Assembly (NCBI GenBank): GCA_000433095.1
Contig: HF991455.1
Span: 1-35,457, forward strand
Direction of reading: 5' to 3'
From: Clostridium sp. CAG:967
GTDB lineage: Bacteria; Cyanobacteriota; Vampirovibrionia; Gastranaerophilales; Gastranaerophilaceae
DNA length: 35,457 nucleotides
In this document: one piece after another, positions 7,811-15,585 of the stretch
Numbering within the stretch: the stretch's first letter is position 1
Layout: each line of letters begins with the position of its first letter
Made by a program: the position numbers and the translations under genes
The notes under the pieces: model-generated
What the model saw: only the letters and a program-made list of their open reading frames with translations
The model's database searches: none
Told to the model about the DNA's origin: nothing

Positions 7811-8764
7811 ATGGAAATACCCAAATTAGCAATTATCGTTCCATGTTTTAATGAAGAATTATGTGTTAAATCAACTGTAGAACAACTGTTGAATGTTTTA
7901 AACAAGTTGGTTAATGATAGAAAGATTAAGTCAGACAGTTACATTTATCTTGTTGATGACGGTTCTGTTGACAGAACCTGGGAAATTATTCAAGATTATC
8001 ACGATAAAAACAGCCTTGTAAAAGGTGTTAAATTTGTCAGAAATTTCGGTAATCAAAAGGCTTTGCTTGCAGGACTGGATGGTGTAAGAAATATTGGATG
8101 TGATTGTGCTGTTTCAATAGATGCTGATTTACAGCAGGATGAGTGGGCTATTGAAAAGTTCGTCGCTGAATATATGAATGGTGCAGATATCGTTTCTGGA
8201 ATAAGAAATGATAGAAAAACAGATTCACTATTTAAAAAAGTTACTGCTTTAATGTTTTATAAAACAATGAATATTCTTGGAGCTAAAATTCCGCCTAATC
8301 ATTCGGATTACAGACTGGTAAGCAAAAGAGCACTTGATATTCTTGAACAGTATCCTGAAAAATATTTATTTTTGCGTGGATTTTTTAATGAAGTGGGGCT
8401 TAAAACCGCTTATGTTAACTTTGATGTAAAACCACGTATGGCAGGAGAATCTAAATTTAATTTTGTAAGTCTTATGGGACTTGCATTAAACGGTATCACT
8501 TCATATAGTGTTGTCCCATTGAGATTTGTTACCGTATTGGGATTTTGTATGGCATTATTCGGCTTCCTTGTTGGAGTAGAAACCGTTATTGAAAAAATAT
8601 TCTGGCACAATTCTCCTAACGGCTGGGCAACAACTATTATTCTGCTTTGTGTATTCGGCGGAATTCAACTGTTCTGCCTTGGGTTAATAGGGGAATATGT
8701 CGGTCAGGTTTACAGAGAAGTTAAAGCAAGACCGAGATACATTAAGGATATTGAACTAAAATAA
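7811..8764 (+). CDS. Family 2 glycosyltransferase, polyprenyl-phosphate type (DPM/GtrB/ArnC-like)
   Basis: 317 residues. A GT-A domain at the N-terminus shows IIVPCFNEE (start), LVDDGSVDRTW (about 49), VRNFGNQKALLAGLD and the metal-binding DADLQQD (about 105-111). Two transmembrane helices follow at about 235-257 and 270-295, as in undecaprenyl-phosphate glycosyltransferases. The GEYVGQVYREVKARPRY C-terminus is typical of the GtrB/ArnC group. The likely reaction is transfer of a sugar from a nucleotide donor to undecaprenyl phosphate on the inner face of the inner membrane, for surface glycan modification. GAGAGGAAT precedes the ATG. A TATAAT-like sequence lies in the shared upstream region with the deacetylase gene. 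Confidence 0.9.
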   Translation: MEIPKLAIIVPCFNEELCVKSTVEQLLNVLNKLVNDRKIKSDSYIYLVDDGSVDRTWEIIQDYHDKNSLVKGVKFVRNFGNQKALLAGLDGVRNIGCDCAVSIDADLQQDEWAIEKFVAEYMNGADIVSGIRNDRKTDSLFKKVTALMFYKTMNILGAKIPPNHSDYRLVSKRALDILEQYPEKYLFLRGFFNEVGLKTAYVNFDVKPRMAGESKFNFVSLMGLALNGITSYSVVPLRFVTVLGFCMALFGFLVGVETVIEKIFWHNSPNGWATTIILLCVFGGIQLFCLGLIGEYVGQVYREVKARPRYIKDIELK

Positions 8765-8765
8765 A

Positions 8766-9463
8766 TCAGTTGCCTTCATTGTAAAGATATTTATAAGCGC
8801 AGCCCAAATTATCATAGATACCTCCTTCTCCGTCTTTGCAGGAAGGAATTATGCTGTCATCAAGCATATATGATTTGTATGCTGTAATATCAGTTCCTAT
8901 GATTGTAAATGCATATCTGTCTTTTCCAAATTTATTCGGACGTTTAGGTCCGTTTGTATCTACTAATATATATGCATTTATTCTCTCACTATTCCTCTGC
9001 CACTCCATATCAAAATCATAAACAATTCCATCTGCGCTGACAGTACAATAATGTTGTTCTCCCTCATTGGTTATGTTTTTGTCTTCCCAGCAATTTGAGG
9101 CAATACCGCTTTTGGGTACCCAAAGCTCGCCGCTTATCAGTTTTAATTCACCTTTAAACAAATCCCCCAAACATTTTGAATCATTCGATGTACACATTGA
9201 TACAGCATCAATTCCCTGTTCCCTTACAATATTCATAAATGCCTGGTTCATTACTGAAAAAGCTTTTTTCATTGCAGTGATATTAGCTTTTTTTTGATAA
9301 TTACCCATTAAACCGGGCATTGTCATTGAAGCAACTATACCGATAATACCCAGTGTAACCAACACTTCAGCTAAAGTAAATGCAAAAAATCTTTTCTTTA
9401 AAACGCAACTGCCACAGACCTTTTCGGGGGGGGGGCAAGTCTTAAAGCTTTTTGTTCCAACAT
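8766..9463 (-). CDS. Prepilin-like protein with poly-C tract between start and body; out of frame as sequenced
   Basis: The body (from GTG 9365 and upstream codons) reads KKRFFA-FTLAEVLVTLGIIGIVASM, a class III prepilin signal, followed by a globular domain with VDTNGPKRPNKFGKDRYAFTI near the end. The only plausible start is ATG 9463, 7 bases after AAAGGAGG. It begins MLEQKALRLAPPP and runs into ten C (9426-9435). As sequenced this frame stops at TAA 9400-9398 after 21 codons. The prepilin frame is open without stop back to 9476 but has no ATG. One more C, or two fewer, would fuse the two into a protein with a ~26-residue leader. Candidate phase-variable gene in the OFF state, programmed slippage, or a homopolymer assembly error. 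Confidence 0.75.
9426..9435. repeat. Poly-G tract (10 G; poly-C in the coding strand)
   Basis: Homopolymer inside the leader codons of the prepilin at 8766-9463. In the coding strand it reads G-C10-GAAAAGG. Runs of this length in low-GC genomes are replication-slippage hot spots; phase variation through poly-G/C is well known in Campylobacter and Neisseria. Tract length sets the reading frame of the downstream prepilin. Confidence 0.9.
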
Positions 9464-9520
9464 TCTTGACCTCCTTTTATATCATGTTTGACAATTTTTG
9501 TGGATTTTTTATATTATTTT

Positions 9521-9541
9521 GCCAGAGGCTAAAGCCTCCTT
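9521..9541 (-). repeat. Shared leader element upstream of a poly-C prepilin (hairpin with internal SD)
   Basis: A 21-base block is identical to 16493-16513, which is also just upstream of a poly-C prepilin. On the coding strand its core GGAGGCTTTAGCCTCTGG forms a GAGGC-TTTA-GCCTC hairpin and can be read as codons for Lys-Glu-Ala-Leu-Ala-Ser-Gly. Here that frame ends shortly after at a TAA. It contains its own AAGGAGG, so it may be a short upstream ORF, a regulatory hairpin or the 5' end of a mobile leader unit. Confidence 0.6.
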
Positions 9542-9590
9542 TTTCTTATTATTTATTATTTTGAGTCATTTGTCAATAAAAAAATAAAAA

Positions 9591-9845
9591 CCGTGCCACT
9601 GTCTATCGAATTCGTTAAATAAAGTCTTTAAATATATTATCTCTTTTTAAGAATACAACACCCGCAAGGATTGTCTTAGTGCTGCTATGTTTCCATCCTG
9701 ACACGGTTCGACAGCTTACGCCGCCATATCCTTAACCGTCAACAATAATATAGTTATCAAAATTATTTACCGAACCCTCACAACAGGCTCTGCACCCCGC
9801 ATAAACTTCGGGTCAAGGGATTGCAATTCCCCGTGGAGCACGGTT
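9591..9845 (-). ncRNA. ffs: Signal recognition particle RNA, large bacterial type
   Basis: On the minus strand, domain IV is recognisable: GTGTCAGGATGGAAACATAGCAGCACTAAG matches the conserved bacterial SRP helix 8 with its GGAA-type tetraloop and AGCAGCA asymmetric loop (quoted here as overlapping short motifs GTGTCAGG, GGAAACA, AGCAGCAC). The 5' part (CCGTGCTCC, GGGGAATTGCAATCC, GGGTTCGG) resembles the Alu domain of the Bacillus 6S-type SRP RNA. The 5' end CCGTGC and 3' end GCACGG pair, followed by TTTTTATTTTTTT. At ~255 bases it is the long form, which scaffolds Ffh for membrane protein targeting. Confidence 0.93.
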
Positions 9846-9851
9846 GAGTAT

Positions 9852-9880
9852 ATTTTAACACAAAAATAAATCCAGGCAAA
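9852..9880 (-). promoter_or_regulatory. Promoter of the SRP RNA
   Basis: On the minus strand TTTGCC (9880-9875) and TAAAAT (9857-9852) are 17 bases apart, and the -10 ends 6 bases before A9845, the expected 5' end of the RNA. This is a sigma-70 type promoter. Confidence 0.65.
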
Positions 9881-9952
9881 TTAATATAAATTAATATTTA
9901 GATTGCGTTCGTGCAATATTATATTTATTATATATATTAATCAAGGAGCATT

Positions 9953-11164
9953 ATGAAAGAAGTATTAAAAGAATATTATTCGCCTGATTATGAAAAATTA
10001 TGGGATAATTGTACATTTATATTTGATACAAGTGTCTTGTTAAACTTATACAGATTCAATGATGAAACAAAAGAAATATTCTTGGATGTTATCGAGAAAA
10101 TCGGAGATAGAAAATGGATACCTTATCAGGTAGGATACGAGTATCATAACAACAGAATAAATGTAATAAAAGAAATTAATGACAAGGCTGAAGAATTAAA
10201 ATCAGGCGTTGAAAAAGACATTGCTAATATTGAAACTAAGCTTAAAACACTATTTGAACGTACGAAAGATGTAAAAAGAGATAGAAATAGCACATTAGAG
10301 AAGCTTGAAGATGCAAAAAAGGTAATAAACAGGAGTTTATCAAATTCTTGTAAAAAAGCTAAAGAAAAGTTTGATAAATTAAACTTAAATGATGATATTA
10401 AAGATAAAATTTCAGAATTATTTGATAAGAAAATTGGTCACAAATACTCTGATGAAGTTTTAAAAAAATTGTATGAAATTGCTGCTGATCGTTTTGAAAA
10501 GAAAATACCGCCGGGATATAAAGACATTGGAAAAGATGGTAACGCTAAATATTCCGATTATATAATCTGGAAAGAAATTTTAGATTACGCTAAAGCTAAC
10601 AGTAAATGTGTGGTATTTGTTACTGCGGATGAAAAAGAAGATTGGTGGATGATAAACAATGGTAAAAAAAGCTGTAGTCCGCAATTAAAAAAAGAATTTT
10701 ACGACAATGTTAATAAAGAATTTCACATGTATACTCCTGAGAGGTTTTTAGAAGAAGCGAAAAAATATTTCAAATTAAGATATTCAGAAGATGTTATTCA
10801 AGAAGTAAAACTGGTAAGACGTCCTATACATGATGTTATAGAAGCTACTCATACAACTTTACCTAACTTTTTCCCTAAAATGGAAGAAAATGAGCTGTTT
10901 GAATTCAGGGATCACTTTTTATATATTTTAAGGAACTCAGATAGCAAACACGAATTTATGGGTATGGTTAGATATACATTTGACATAACTGCATATCTAT
11001 TCAATAAATATAATTTATCAGAGTTTTATGATAACTATAAAAATGAAAATCTTACAAGAAGTGAAATTATTAAAACAATTGAAAGATTATACGTTTTTCT
11101 AAAGAGAAGGAAAAATTATGTTGACTACGAAAATAATGAAAGAAATGATATAAATGACTATTAG
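9953..11164 (+). CDS. PIN-like domain protein with internal coiled coil
   Basis: 403 residues. The first 260 residues follow the long PIN-like (PIN_8/DUF4935) architecture: FIFDTSVLLNLYR (D25) as first strand, PYQVGYEYHNNR (E63), then a Lys/Glu-rich coiled coil (about 68-150), then KYSDYIIWKEI (D202) and CVVFVTADEKEDWW (D226). These four acidic residues are those expected to bind metal in PIN ribonucleases. The tail (about 275-403) is unassigned. Such proteins are nucleases, often in defence or toxin contexts, but no antitoxin or partner gene adjoins it. The gene stands alone after the SRP RNA, is very AT-rich and has AAGGAGC before ATG, so it may be an acquired accessory gene. Confidence 0.75.
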   Translation: MKEVLKEYYSPDYEKLWDNCTFIFDTSVLLNLYRFNDETKEIFLDVIEKIGDRKWIPYQVGYEYHNNRINVIKEINDKAEELKSGVEKDIANIETKLKTLFERTKDVKRDRNSTLEKLEDAKKVINRSLSNSCKKAKEKFDKLNLNDDIKDKISELFDKKIGHKYSDEVLKKLYEIAADRFEKKIPPGYKDIGKDGNAKYSDYIIWKEILDYAKANSKCVVFVTADEKEDWWMINNGKKSCSPQLKKEFYDNVNKEFHMYTPERFLEEAKKYFKLRYSEDVIQEVKLVRRPIHDVIEATHTTLPNFFPKMEENELFEFRDHFLYILRNSDSKHEFMGMVRYTFDITAYLFNKYNLSEFYDNYKNENLTRSEIIKTIERLYVFLKRRKNYVDYENNERNDINDY

Positions 11165-11168
11165 TTCT

Positions 11169-11966
11169 TTAGTCTGTAAGCCTGGTTATTAATACGGGCA
11201 AGTCATTATAAAACAACGGAACTGAATTGGTCTTTGTTGTCCAGCCGGTCCATATAACTCCGGGATAAGTTTTTCCGTTCAGGTTGCTTAGCATATCTTC
11301 AAAATTTGATTTCTGTGATTTTATTATTTTCAAATCTGTAAGCTTTCCGATGTCACCAAGATTAATAACGGTATACTTTCCTTCTTCTTCATACGATTTT
11401 TTTGCATTTTGAATTTGGTTATATACCCATTTTACTCTTTCGTTTCTTCTTATGTTTCTGTGTACTTTTTCGCCTTTGTTGTTAACTCTTGTAGTTATTT
11501 CGTTAATGTCTTTTGTTTCTATACCGAGTTCTTTCAAGTGTTCCATTAAGCCGCATGTTATTTCTTCAAGTCCTTCTTTTTGATTGTGTGTGATAATTAA
11601 GCCTGACTTAAGTTTTTTTGAGTTTGCAACGTTTTTATCGCCTAAATTTACTGCTTTAAGCGGGTATATTATTTTTTCTTTAAGCTCCTGTACTGTTTTT
11701 TCATATTTGCTAAGTTTATTAAGCCCTTTATTTTTATCAGCTATTTCAACAATATTATCAGGAAGTTTTTTTCTGCCTTTGATGTTAATAAGAGTTATTG
11801 CAACAGCAATGAGTGCAAGTGATGCAGTTATTGCTTTAAACCTGTTATTGTCCTCTTTTCTCATTTCTCTTGTACTGTTGGCAGTATAAAGAAAGGGATA
11901 ATTGTTAATTTCATTATCTCGTTGCTGAATACCCTTAAAACTAAAAGAAACCGGTAGAACTTTCAT
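11169..11966 (-). CDS. Unknown protein with one membrane segment
   Basis: 265 residues, not recognised. The N-terminus MKVLPVSFSFKG is followed by a polar stretch, a hydrophobic segment (about 46-62, ITASLALIAVAITLINI) and a Lys-rich linker. The rest is a soluble alpha/beta-looking domain with GLIITHNQKEGLEEITCGLMEHL, KYTVINLGDIG and GVIWTGWTT. The last parts resemble core strands of a P-loop-like fold, but no Walker A is present. No Shine-Dalgarno precedes the ATG. TAGAAT lies exactly 6 bases upstream, so the mRNA may be leaderless. It is convergent with the PIN gene (4-base gap). Confidence 0.65.
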   Translation of the reverse strand: MKVLPVSFSFKGIQQRDNEINNYPFLYTANSTREMRKEDNNRFKAITASLALIAVAITLINIKGRKKLPDNIVEIADKNKGLNKLSKYEKTVQELKEKIIYPLKAVNLGDKNVANSKKLKSGLIITHNQKEGLEEITCGLMEHLKELGIETKDINEITTRVNNKGEKVHRNIRRNERVKWVYNQIQNAKKSYEEEGKYTVINLGDIGKLTDLKIIKSQKSNFEDMLSNLNGKTYPGVIWTGWTTKTNSVPLFYNDLPVLITRLTD

Positions 11967-12104
11967 AATAATATTCTAAGTCTTTTAATAAAAATTTTTG
12001 TTAGTTTATTAAGAAAAATTTACTTTAGATAGTCTTATTTTATAGCCCAATGGTTAATGAAAAAAAGTTATAAAAAAAGATAATAGTAAATGAAAGGAGA
12101 AAAC

Positions 12105-12497
12105 ATGGAAAAGTTAGATTTATACAGATGTGAAATCTGCGGTAATCTGGTTGAAGTAATCCTTGTCGGCGGCGGAGAACTGGTATGCTGCGGTCAGCCA
12201 ATGCATAAGTTAGATGCCAAAAACAAAGAAGAAGCCATGATGGAAAAACATATTCCTGTTTTCATTAAGCATGAAGACGGCGGTGAAGAAGTCAGAGTAG
12301 GAGAAGTATTACACCCTATGAATGACGATCACTATATCACATTTATTGAAACTATATCTGAAGATAAAAATCATGTAGAATTACAGTTCTTTCACCCCGG
12401 TGATCAGCCAATAAAACAAGTTAAAGAAAAACTAGGTAAAACGTTGGCTCGTGAATTTTGTAATATACACGGTCTGTGGGAGGGCGAAAGTGATTAA
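12105..12497 (+). CDS. dfx: Desulfoferrodoxin / superoxide reductase
   Basis: 130 residues from ATG 12105 (site AAAGGAG); the in-frame ATG at 12090 has no ribosome binding site. The N-terminal desulforedoxin domain has C9, C12, C28 and C29 (CEIC...VCC) for the FeCys4 centre. The C-terminal SOR domain has EKHIP, HP, HYI and CNIHGLW, the histidines and cysteine of the catalytic Fe centre. The enzyme reduces superoxide to peroxide without releasing oxygen and is typical of anaerobes. It overlaps the ferritin gene by 8 bases, so iron-dependent detoxification and iron storage are translated together. Confidence 0.96.
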   Translation: MEKLDLYRCEICGNLVEVILVGGGELVCCGQPMHKLDAKNKEEAMMEKHIPVFIKHEDGGEEVRVGEVLHPMNDDHYITFIETISEDKNHVELQFFHPGDQPIKQVKEKLGKTLAREFCNIHGLWEGESD

Positions 12498-13008
12498 TAA
12501 GAAAGTAGAAGACATTTTAAATGCACAAATTAACAAAGAATTTTATTCGGCTTATTTATATCTTGCTATGTCTGCTTTTTTTGACGAAATTGGTCTTTAC
12601 GGTTTTGCCAATTGGACTAAAGTTCAGGCACGGGAAGAAGTCGATCACGGAATGATTTTATTTGATTACATTATTGAGCGTGACGGAACAATTGATTTGC
12701 AGCAAATCAATTCTCCTGACAGAGCTTTTGAAAATCCGCTTCAAGTTTTTGAAAAAATTCTTGATCATGAAAGATATGTAACGGAAAGCATTAATTGTGT
12801 TGCTTCATTAAGTGATGACGAATGCGATTTGGCTACCAGACATTTTATAAACTGGTATATATCAGAGCAGGTTGAAGAAGAAGCAAATGCTCTTGATATT
12901 ATTAAGAAATTAAAAATGTTCGGTGAAGACAAATCTTCATTATATCAACTTGATAAGGATTTAGGTGCAAGAACCTATCAACAGCACACTTACAACCTTA
13001 ATAGTTAA
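12490..13008 (+). CDS. ftnA: Non-haem ferritin
   Basis: 172 residues from GTG 12490, which has GGGAGGG 6 bases upstream. The frame is open back to 12451, but that start lies inside dfx without a site. The four-helix ferritin pattern is clear: INKEFYSAYLYLAMSAFF (first ferroxidase glutamate), AREEVDHGMILFDYI (ExxH), LDHERYVTESIN and INWYISEQVEEEANALDI (later iron ligands). It forms a 24-mer cage storing Fe(III). Coupled with superoxide reductase, it suggests an oxidative-stress operon in an anaerobe. A terminator follows at 13012-13040. Confidence 0.95.
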   Translation: MINKKVEDILNAQINKEFYSAYLYLAMSAFFDEIGLYGFANWTKVQAREEVDHGMILFDYIIERDGTIDLQQINSPDRAFENPLQVFEKILDHERYVTESINCVASLSDDECDLATRHFINWYISEQVEEEANALDIIKKLKMFGEDKSSLYQLDKDLGARTYQQHTYNLNS

Positions 13009-13011
13009 TAT

Positions 13012-13040
13012 AAAAGAGGGAATATAAATTCCCTCTTTTT
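13012..13040 (+). terminator. Terminator between ferritin and the prepilin pseudogene
   Basis: AAAAGAGGGAAT-ATAA-ATTCCCTCTTTTT hairpin. A-rich and T-rich flanks on each side let it act in both directions, serving ferritin and the convergent prepilin remnant. Confidence 0.85.
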
Positions 13041-13044
13041 GTGT

Positions 13045-13650
13045 CTAATATGTCATTTCCCAGTTGTCGTTTAAAATTTTCCCGAAACACTGGTTATCAG
13101 TAAAAGTTTTAGTTGCACTGCACGCAGCTCCGGCAGCTTCTCTTATTGCTTTTAAAGAATCACCGTCGCATATTCCTTGGTTTCTGCATGCAGGACTTGC
13201 ATTTACGGTATCAAGAACACCGTCATCCCAATTTATCAACATAAAAGCATCCCTTCCTAAAATATTAGGTCCTTTTTGACCGTTAACATCAATGAAGGTA
13301 ATTCCCCAATTTGAAGAATAGCCGTTATAAGTGTATGTTCTGTTAACAGCATCAACACATATTTCAGCACCACTTGCAATAATTGCACAATCACCTGCAT
13401 TCCACTTTATACTGCTTGTGGCAACTGTTGTTCCGTCAAGATTCTTATAATTAATATCAAAGCAATGTTCATGTTTTGTGCATTTTTGAACTACTTTAAA
13501 ATGCTTTTGCAGAAATTCATCCATTGTATTGGTATTTGTAAGCCCTGCTTCCTTTAAATTAATAGCATTAGCCTCATTCATTTCCTGAAGAAATGCTTGC
13601 TGTAGTTCGTTGTACACTTTGTGTAATTGAGTAACATAAGATTGTCTGTG
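13045..13650 (-). pseudogene. 5'-truncated prepilin copy
   Basis: The reading frame encodes a prepilin globular domain: QSYVTQLHKVYNELQQA at its start, NGQKGPNILGRDAF in the middle and CFGKILNDNWEMTY at the end. These blocks are shared with the prepilin at 15586. The first ~30 residues, including the FTLAE processing site and the hydrophobic helix, are missing. Similarity to the other gene stops abruptly near 13650, where the upstream region of the next gene begins. The frame continues open upstream but has no start or ribosome binding site; an internal ATG (13617) would give a protein that cannot enter the pilin pathway. It is probably a decayed copy or a silent cassette for recombination with its paralogue. 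Confidence 0.75.
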
Positions 13651-13658
13651 CGTAATAC

Positions 13659-13688
13659 TTGCTTTAGACCTATGTTTTTTATTATAAT
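13659..13688 (+). promoter_or_regulatory. Promoter of the TonB-C-like gene
   Basis: TTGCTT (13659-13664) and TATAAT (13683-13688) are separated by 18 bases, 24 bases before the ATG at 13713, which itself has AAGGATA upstream. It lies exactly where the truncated prepilin loses its 5' end. Confidence 0.6.
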
Positions 13689-13712
13689 GAATTAAAAAAG
13701 GATATTGAGATT

Positions 13713-14534
13713 ATGAAGAAAATTTTAGTGTTAATGGCATTTATGATGTCTGTTGTTTCTGCTCAAGCCGTAAACTGGCAGCCTGTTGAAACAAACAATC
13801 CTAATTTAAGCCTTTATATAGACATAGATACAATAAAGAAATCAGATAAACAGGAATATTTTTATGCAATAAAATTCACTGACGGAAAATCTCCCGAACG
13901 TGTTGCATTCATAAAATCAGATGCTTCTACAAACTACCTCGGTGTAATTTACTCAAATGAATACAGTGAAGATACATATAAACCTGCTGCTGTTTTTGCA
14001 AATCCCCGTGTATTTATGAAACCTCTTTCAGAAAGTTCATTTCTTGCAGGTGTACATAACTTTGTGATATCAGGAGCTGATACTGAAACCGATGTTAAGG
14101 TAGCTGCCGGTGAACCGGAAGAAATCACAGAACAAAAACCTGTTCTAAGGGAGACAACTGCTGTTATGGAAGATGATGTCAAAAAAGTAGCTTATGTTGT
14201 TCAGCCTTCTGCCCAGCAAAGAGAGTACAATATTAAAACTCTTAAAGAATATGTTTTGCAATTAAGCTGTGAATTGAACGAAAATTGGAATCCGCCAAAA
14301 TCAGGCAAAAATTCTCAGGCAATAATTATAATAACTATAGGAAAAGACGGCGGACTTTACGGCTATGATTTTGCAAAATCATCAGGGGACGAGCCGACTG
14401 ACAGGTCAATTCTGGCTGCTGTTGAAAAAACAGCTCCGTTTGCAAAGTTTCCAAAAATAAATAACAAAAATTCTGACAAATTAAAATTTCAGTTCGTATT
14501 TGACTATCAAAAATTTAAAAAGTCAGTAGAATAA
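13713..14534 (+). CDS. Exported protein with TonB/TolA-like C-terminal domain
   Basis: 273 residues with a Sec signal peptide (MKKILVLMAFMMSVVSAQA). The N-terminal part (about 20-110) is a beta-rich domain of unknown function (NWQPVETNNPNLSLYIDIDTI). An acidic linker follows. The C-terminal ~95 residues (LKEYVLQLSCELNENWNPPKSGKNSQAIIII, KDGGLYGYDFAKSSGDEPTDRSILAAVEKTAPF) follow the TonB/TolA C-terminal pattern: amphipathic helix, W-P, then beta strands. No TonB transmembrane anchor or proline-rich spacer exists, so it is a periplasmic protein rather than an energy transducer. A terminator follows directly. Function unknown. Confidence 0.7.
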   Translation: MKKILVLMAFMMSVVSAQAVNWQPVETNNPNLSLYIDIDTIKKSDKQEYFYAIKFTDGKSPERVAFIKSDASTNYLGVIYSNEYSEDTYKPAAVFANPRVFMKPLSESSFLAGVHNFVISGADTETDVKVAAGEPEEITEQKPVLRETTAVMEDDVKKVAYVVQPSAQQREYNIKTLKEYVLQLSCELNENWNPPKSGKNSQAIIIITIGKDGGLYGYDFAKSSGDEPTDRSILAAVEKTAPFAKFPKINNKNSDKLKFQFVFDYQKFKKSVE

Positions 14535-14567
14535 AAAAAGAGAACCTAAAAAGGTTCTCTTTTTTTT
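14533..14567 (+). terminator. Terminator, bidirectional
   Basis: Perfect stem AAAAAAAGAGAACCT / AGGTTCTCTTTTTTT with a 4-base A loop (14533-14547, 14552-14567), between the TonB-C-like gene and rpmB, which converge here. Confidence 0.92.
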
Positions 14568-14582
14568 AGAAAGTTTGTACAA

Positions 14583-14774
14583 TTAGATTGCTTTTTGAAC
14601 TTTTCCTGCTCTTAGACAAGAAGTGCAAACTTTAATTCTTTTAACTGTTCCGTTCATATTAACTTTAACTGATTGTAAGTTAGGTTCTTGAGTATGAACA
14701 ATTTGTTTATGCGAGAATGTTAGTTTCGCTGCTTTAATCGGTGCTTTACCGCATACATCACATTTTTTTGACAT
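14583..14774 (-). CDS. rpmB: 50S ribosomal protein L28
   Basis: 63 residues. MSKKCDVCGKAPIKA and TVKRIKVCTSCLRAGKV match bacterial L28, with the two CxxC pairs of the zinc-binding form. It has AAAAGGAAA before ATG. It is monocistronic and shares the terminator at 14533-14567. It binds 23S rRNA in the large subunit. Confidence 0.96.
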   Translation of the reverse strand: MSKKCDVCGKAPIKAAKLTFSHKQIVHTQEPNLQSVKVNMNGTVKRIKVCTSCLRAGKVQKAI

Positions 14775-14975
14775 AATTTTAATTTCCTTTTCTAGCTAGT
14801 TTGTGTATTTACATCATATATTAAAAATTAGAAAAATCAAGCAACATGTTAAAAATGTTTAAGTCTGAACCTGCAAACCCTTGTTTTGTAACAATTTTAC
14901 AAATACTTGAATTAAATTTTTAATTATGTTATATTCTGTCTTGAAGAACAATTTAAAACAATTAGGGTATGGAAA

Positions 14976-15533
14976 ATGAAAAGTTCAACTATCAGAAGAT
15001 CAAACTTATCTAAAGAAAAAATGGCTGTACTGGAAGCTTTATCCAAGTATAAACAAGATGCTTACGATAATTCTCCGGGTGTATATGTCAGACCTAATAA
15101 AGAAAAAGAGTTGGATGTTTTATGGCAAAGCTTTAAAGTAAATCAGCGCAATGACAAATCGCCAAGCATTTATCTTGCGACAGGTTTTATTGCAGGTGCT
15201 GTAGTTATGCTTATTCTTACAGTGTTAATCAGCTTCTCTGCAAACAGCATTAAATCTGTTGAAGAACAGGTTGCATCAGCGCCGGTTCCTGTAAAGAAAG
15301 AAAAATTGAGCTTGAATTTTATTCCTTCATCCGAAAAAGTTGAAGAACAAGCAGCTGCAAATGAACAATATACTGTTCAAAGCGGTGATACAATGGAAAG
15401 TATTTTAATAAGATTTTACGGCTCTTACAGCAAAGATAAAGAAGCTTTGGTGTTAAAGACAAATAATATGACAAACCCTAATAAACTTGCTATCGGTCAA
15501 AAGTTGACAATCCCTGTAGAACCTAAAGAGTAA
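14976..15533 (+). CDS. Membrane-anchored LysM protein
   Basis: 185 residues. The basic cytoplasmic N-terminus (about 1-66) precedes one transmembrane helix (about 67-90, IYLATGFIAGAVVMLILTVLISF). A periplasmic Lys/Glu linker leads to a C-terminal LysM domain (about 132-182, YTVQSGDTMESILIRFYG ... NPNKLAIGQKLTIP). LysM binds peptidoglycan or other GlcNAc polymers, so the protein likely tethers the inner membrane to the wall. The start context AGGGTATGGAAA is a weak ribosome binding site. A terminator follows at 15550-15584. Confidence 0.85.
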   Translation: MKSSTIRRSNLSKEKMAVLEALSKYKQDAYDNSPGVYVRPNKEKELDVLWQSFKVNQRNDKSPSIYLATGFIAGAVVMLILTVLISFSANSIKSVEEQVASAPVPVKKEKLSLNFIPSSEKVEEQAAANEQYTVQSGDTMESILIRFYGSYSKDKEALVLKTNNMTNPNKLAIGQKLTIPVEPKE

Positions 15534-15549
15534 GTTTAAAATCAATATT

Positions 15550-15584
15550 AAAAAAGACTGATTAAAATAATCAGTCTTTTTTTT
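15550..15584 (+). terminator. Terminator, bidirectional
   Basis: AAAAAGACTGATTA-AAA-TAATCAGTCTTTTTTTT hairpin between the LysM gene and the convergent prepilin gene ending at 15586. Confidence 0.9.
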
Positions 15585-15585
15585 A

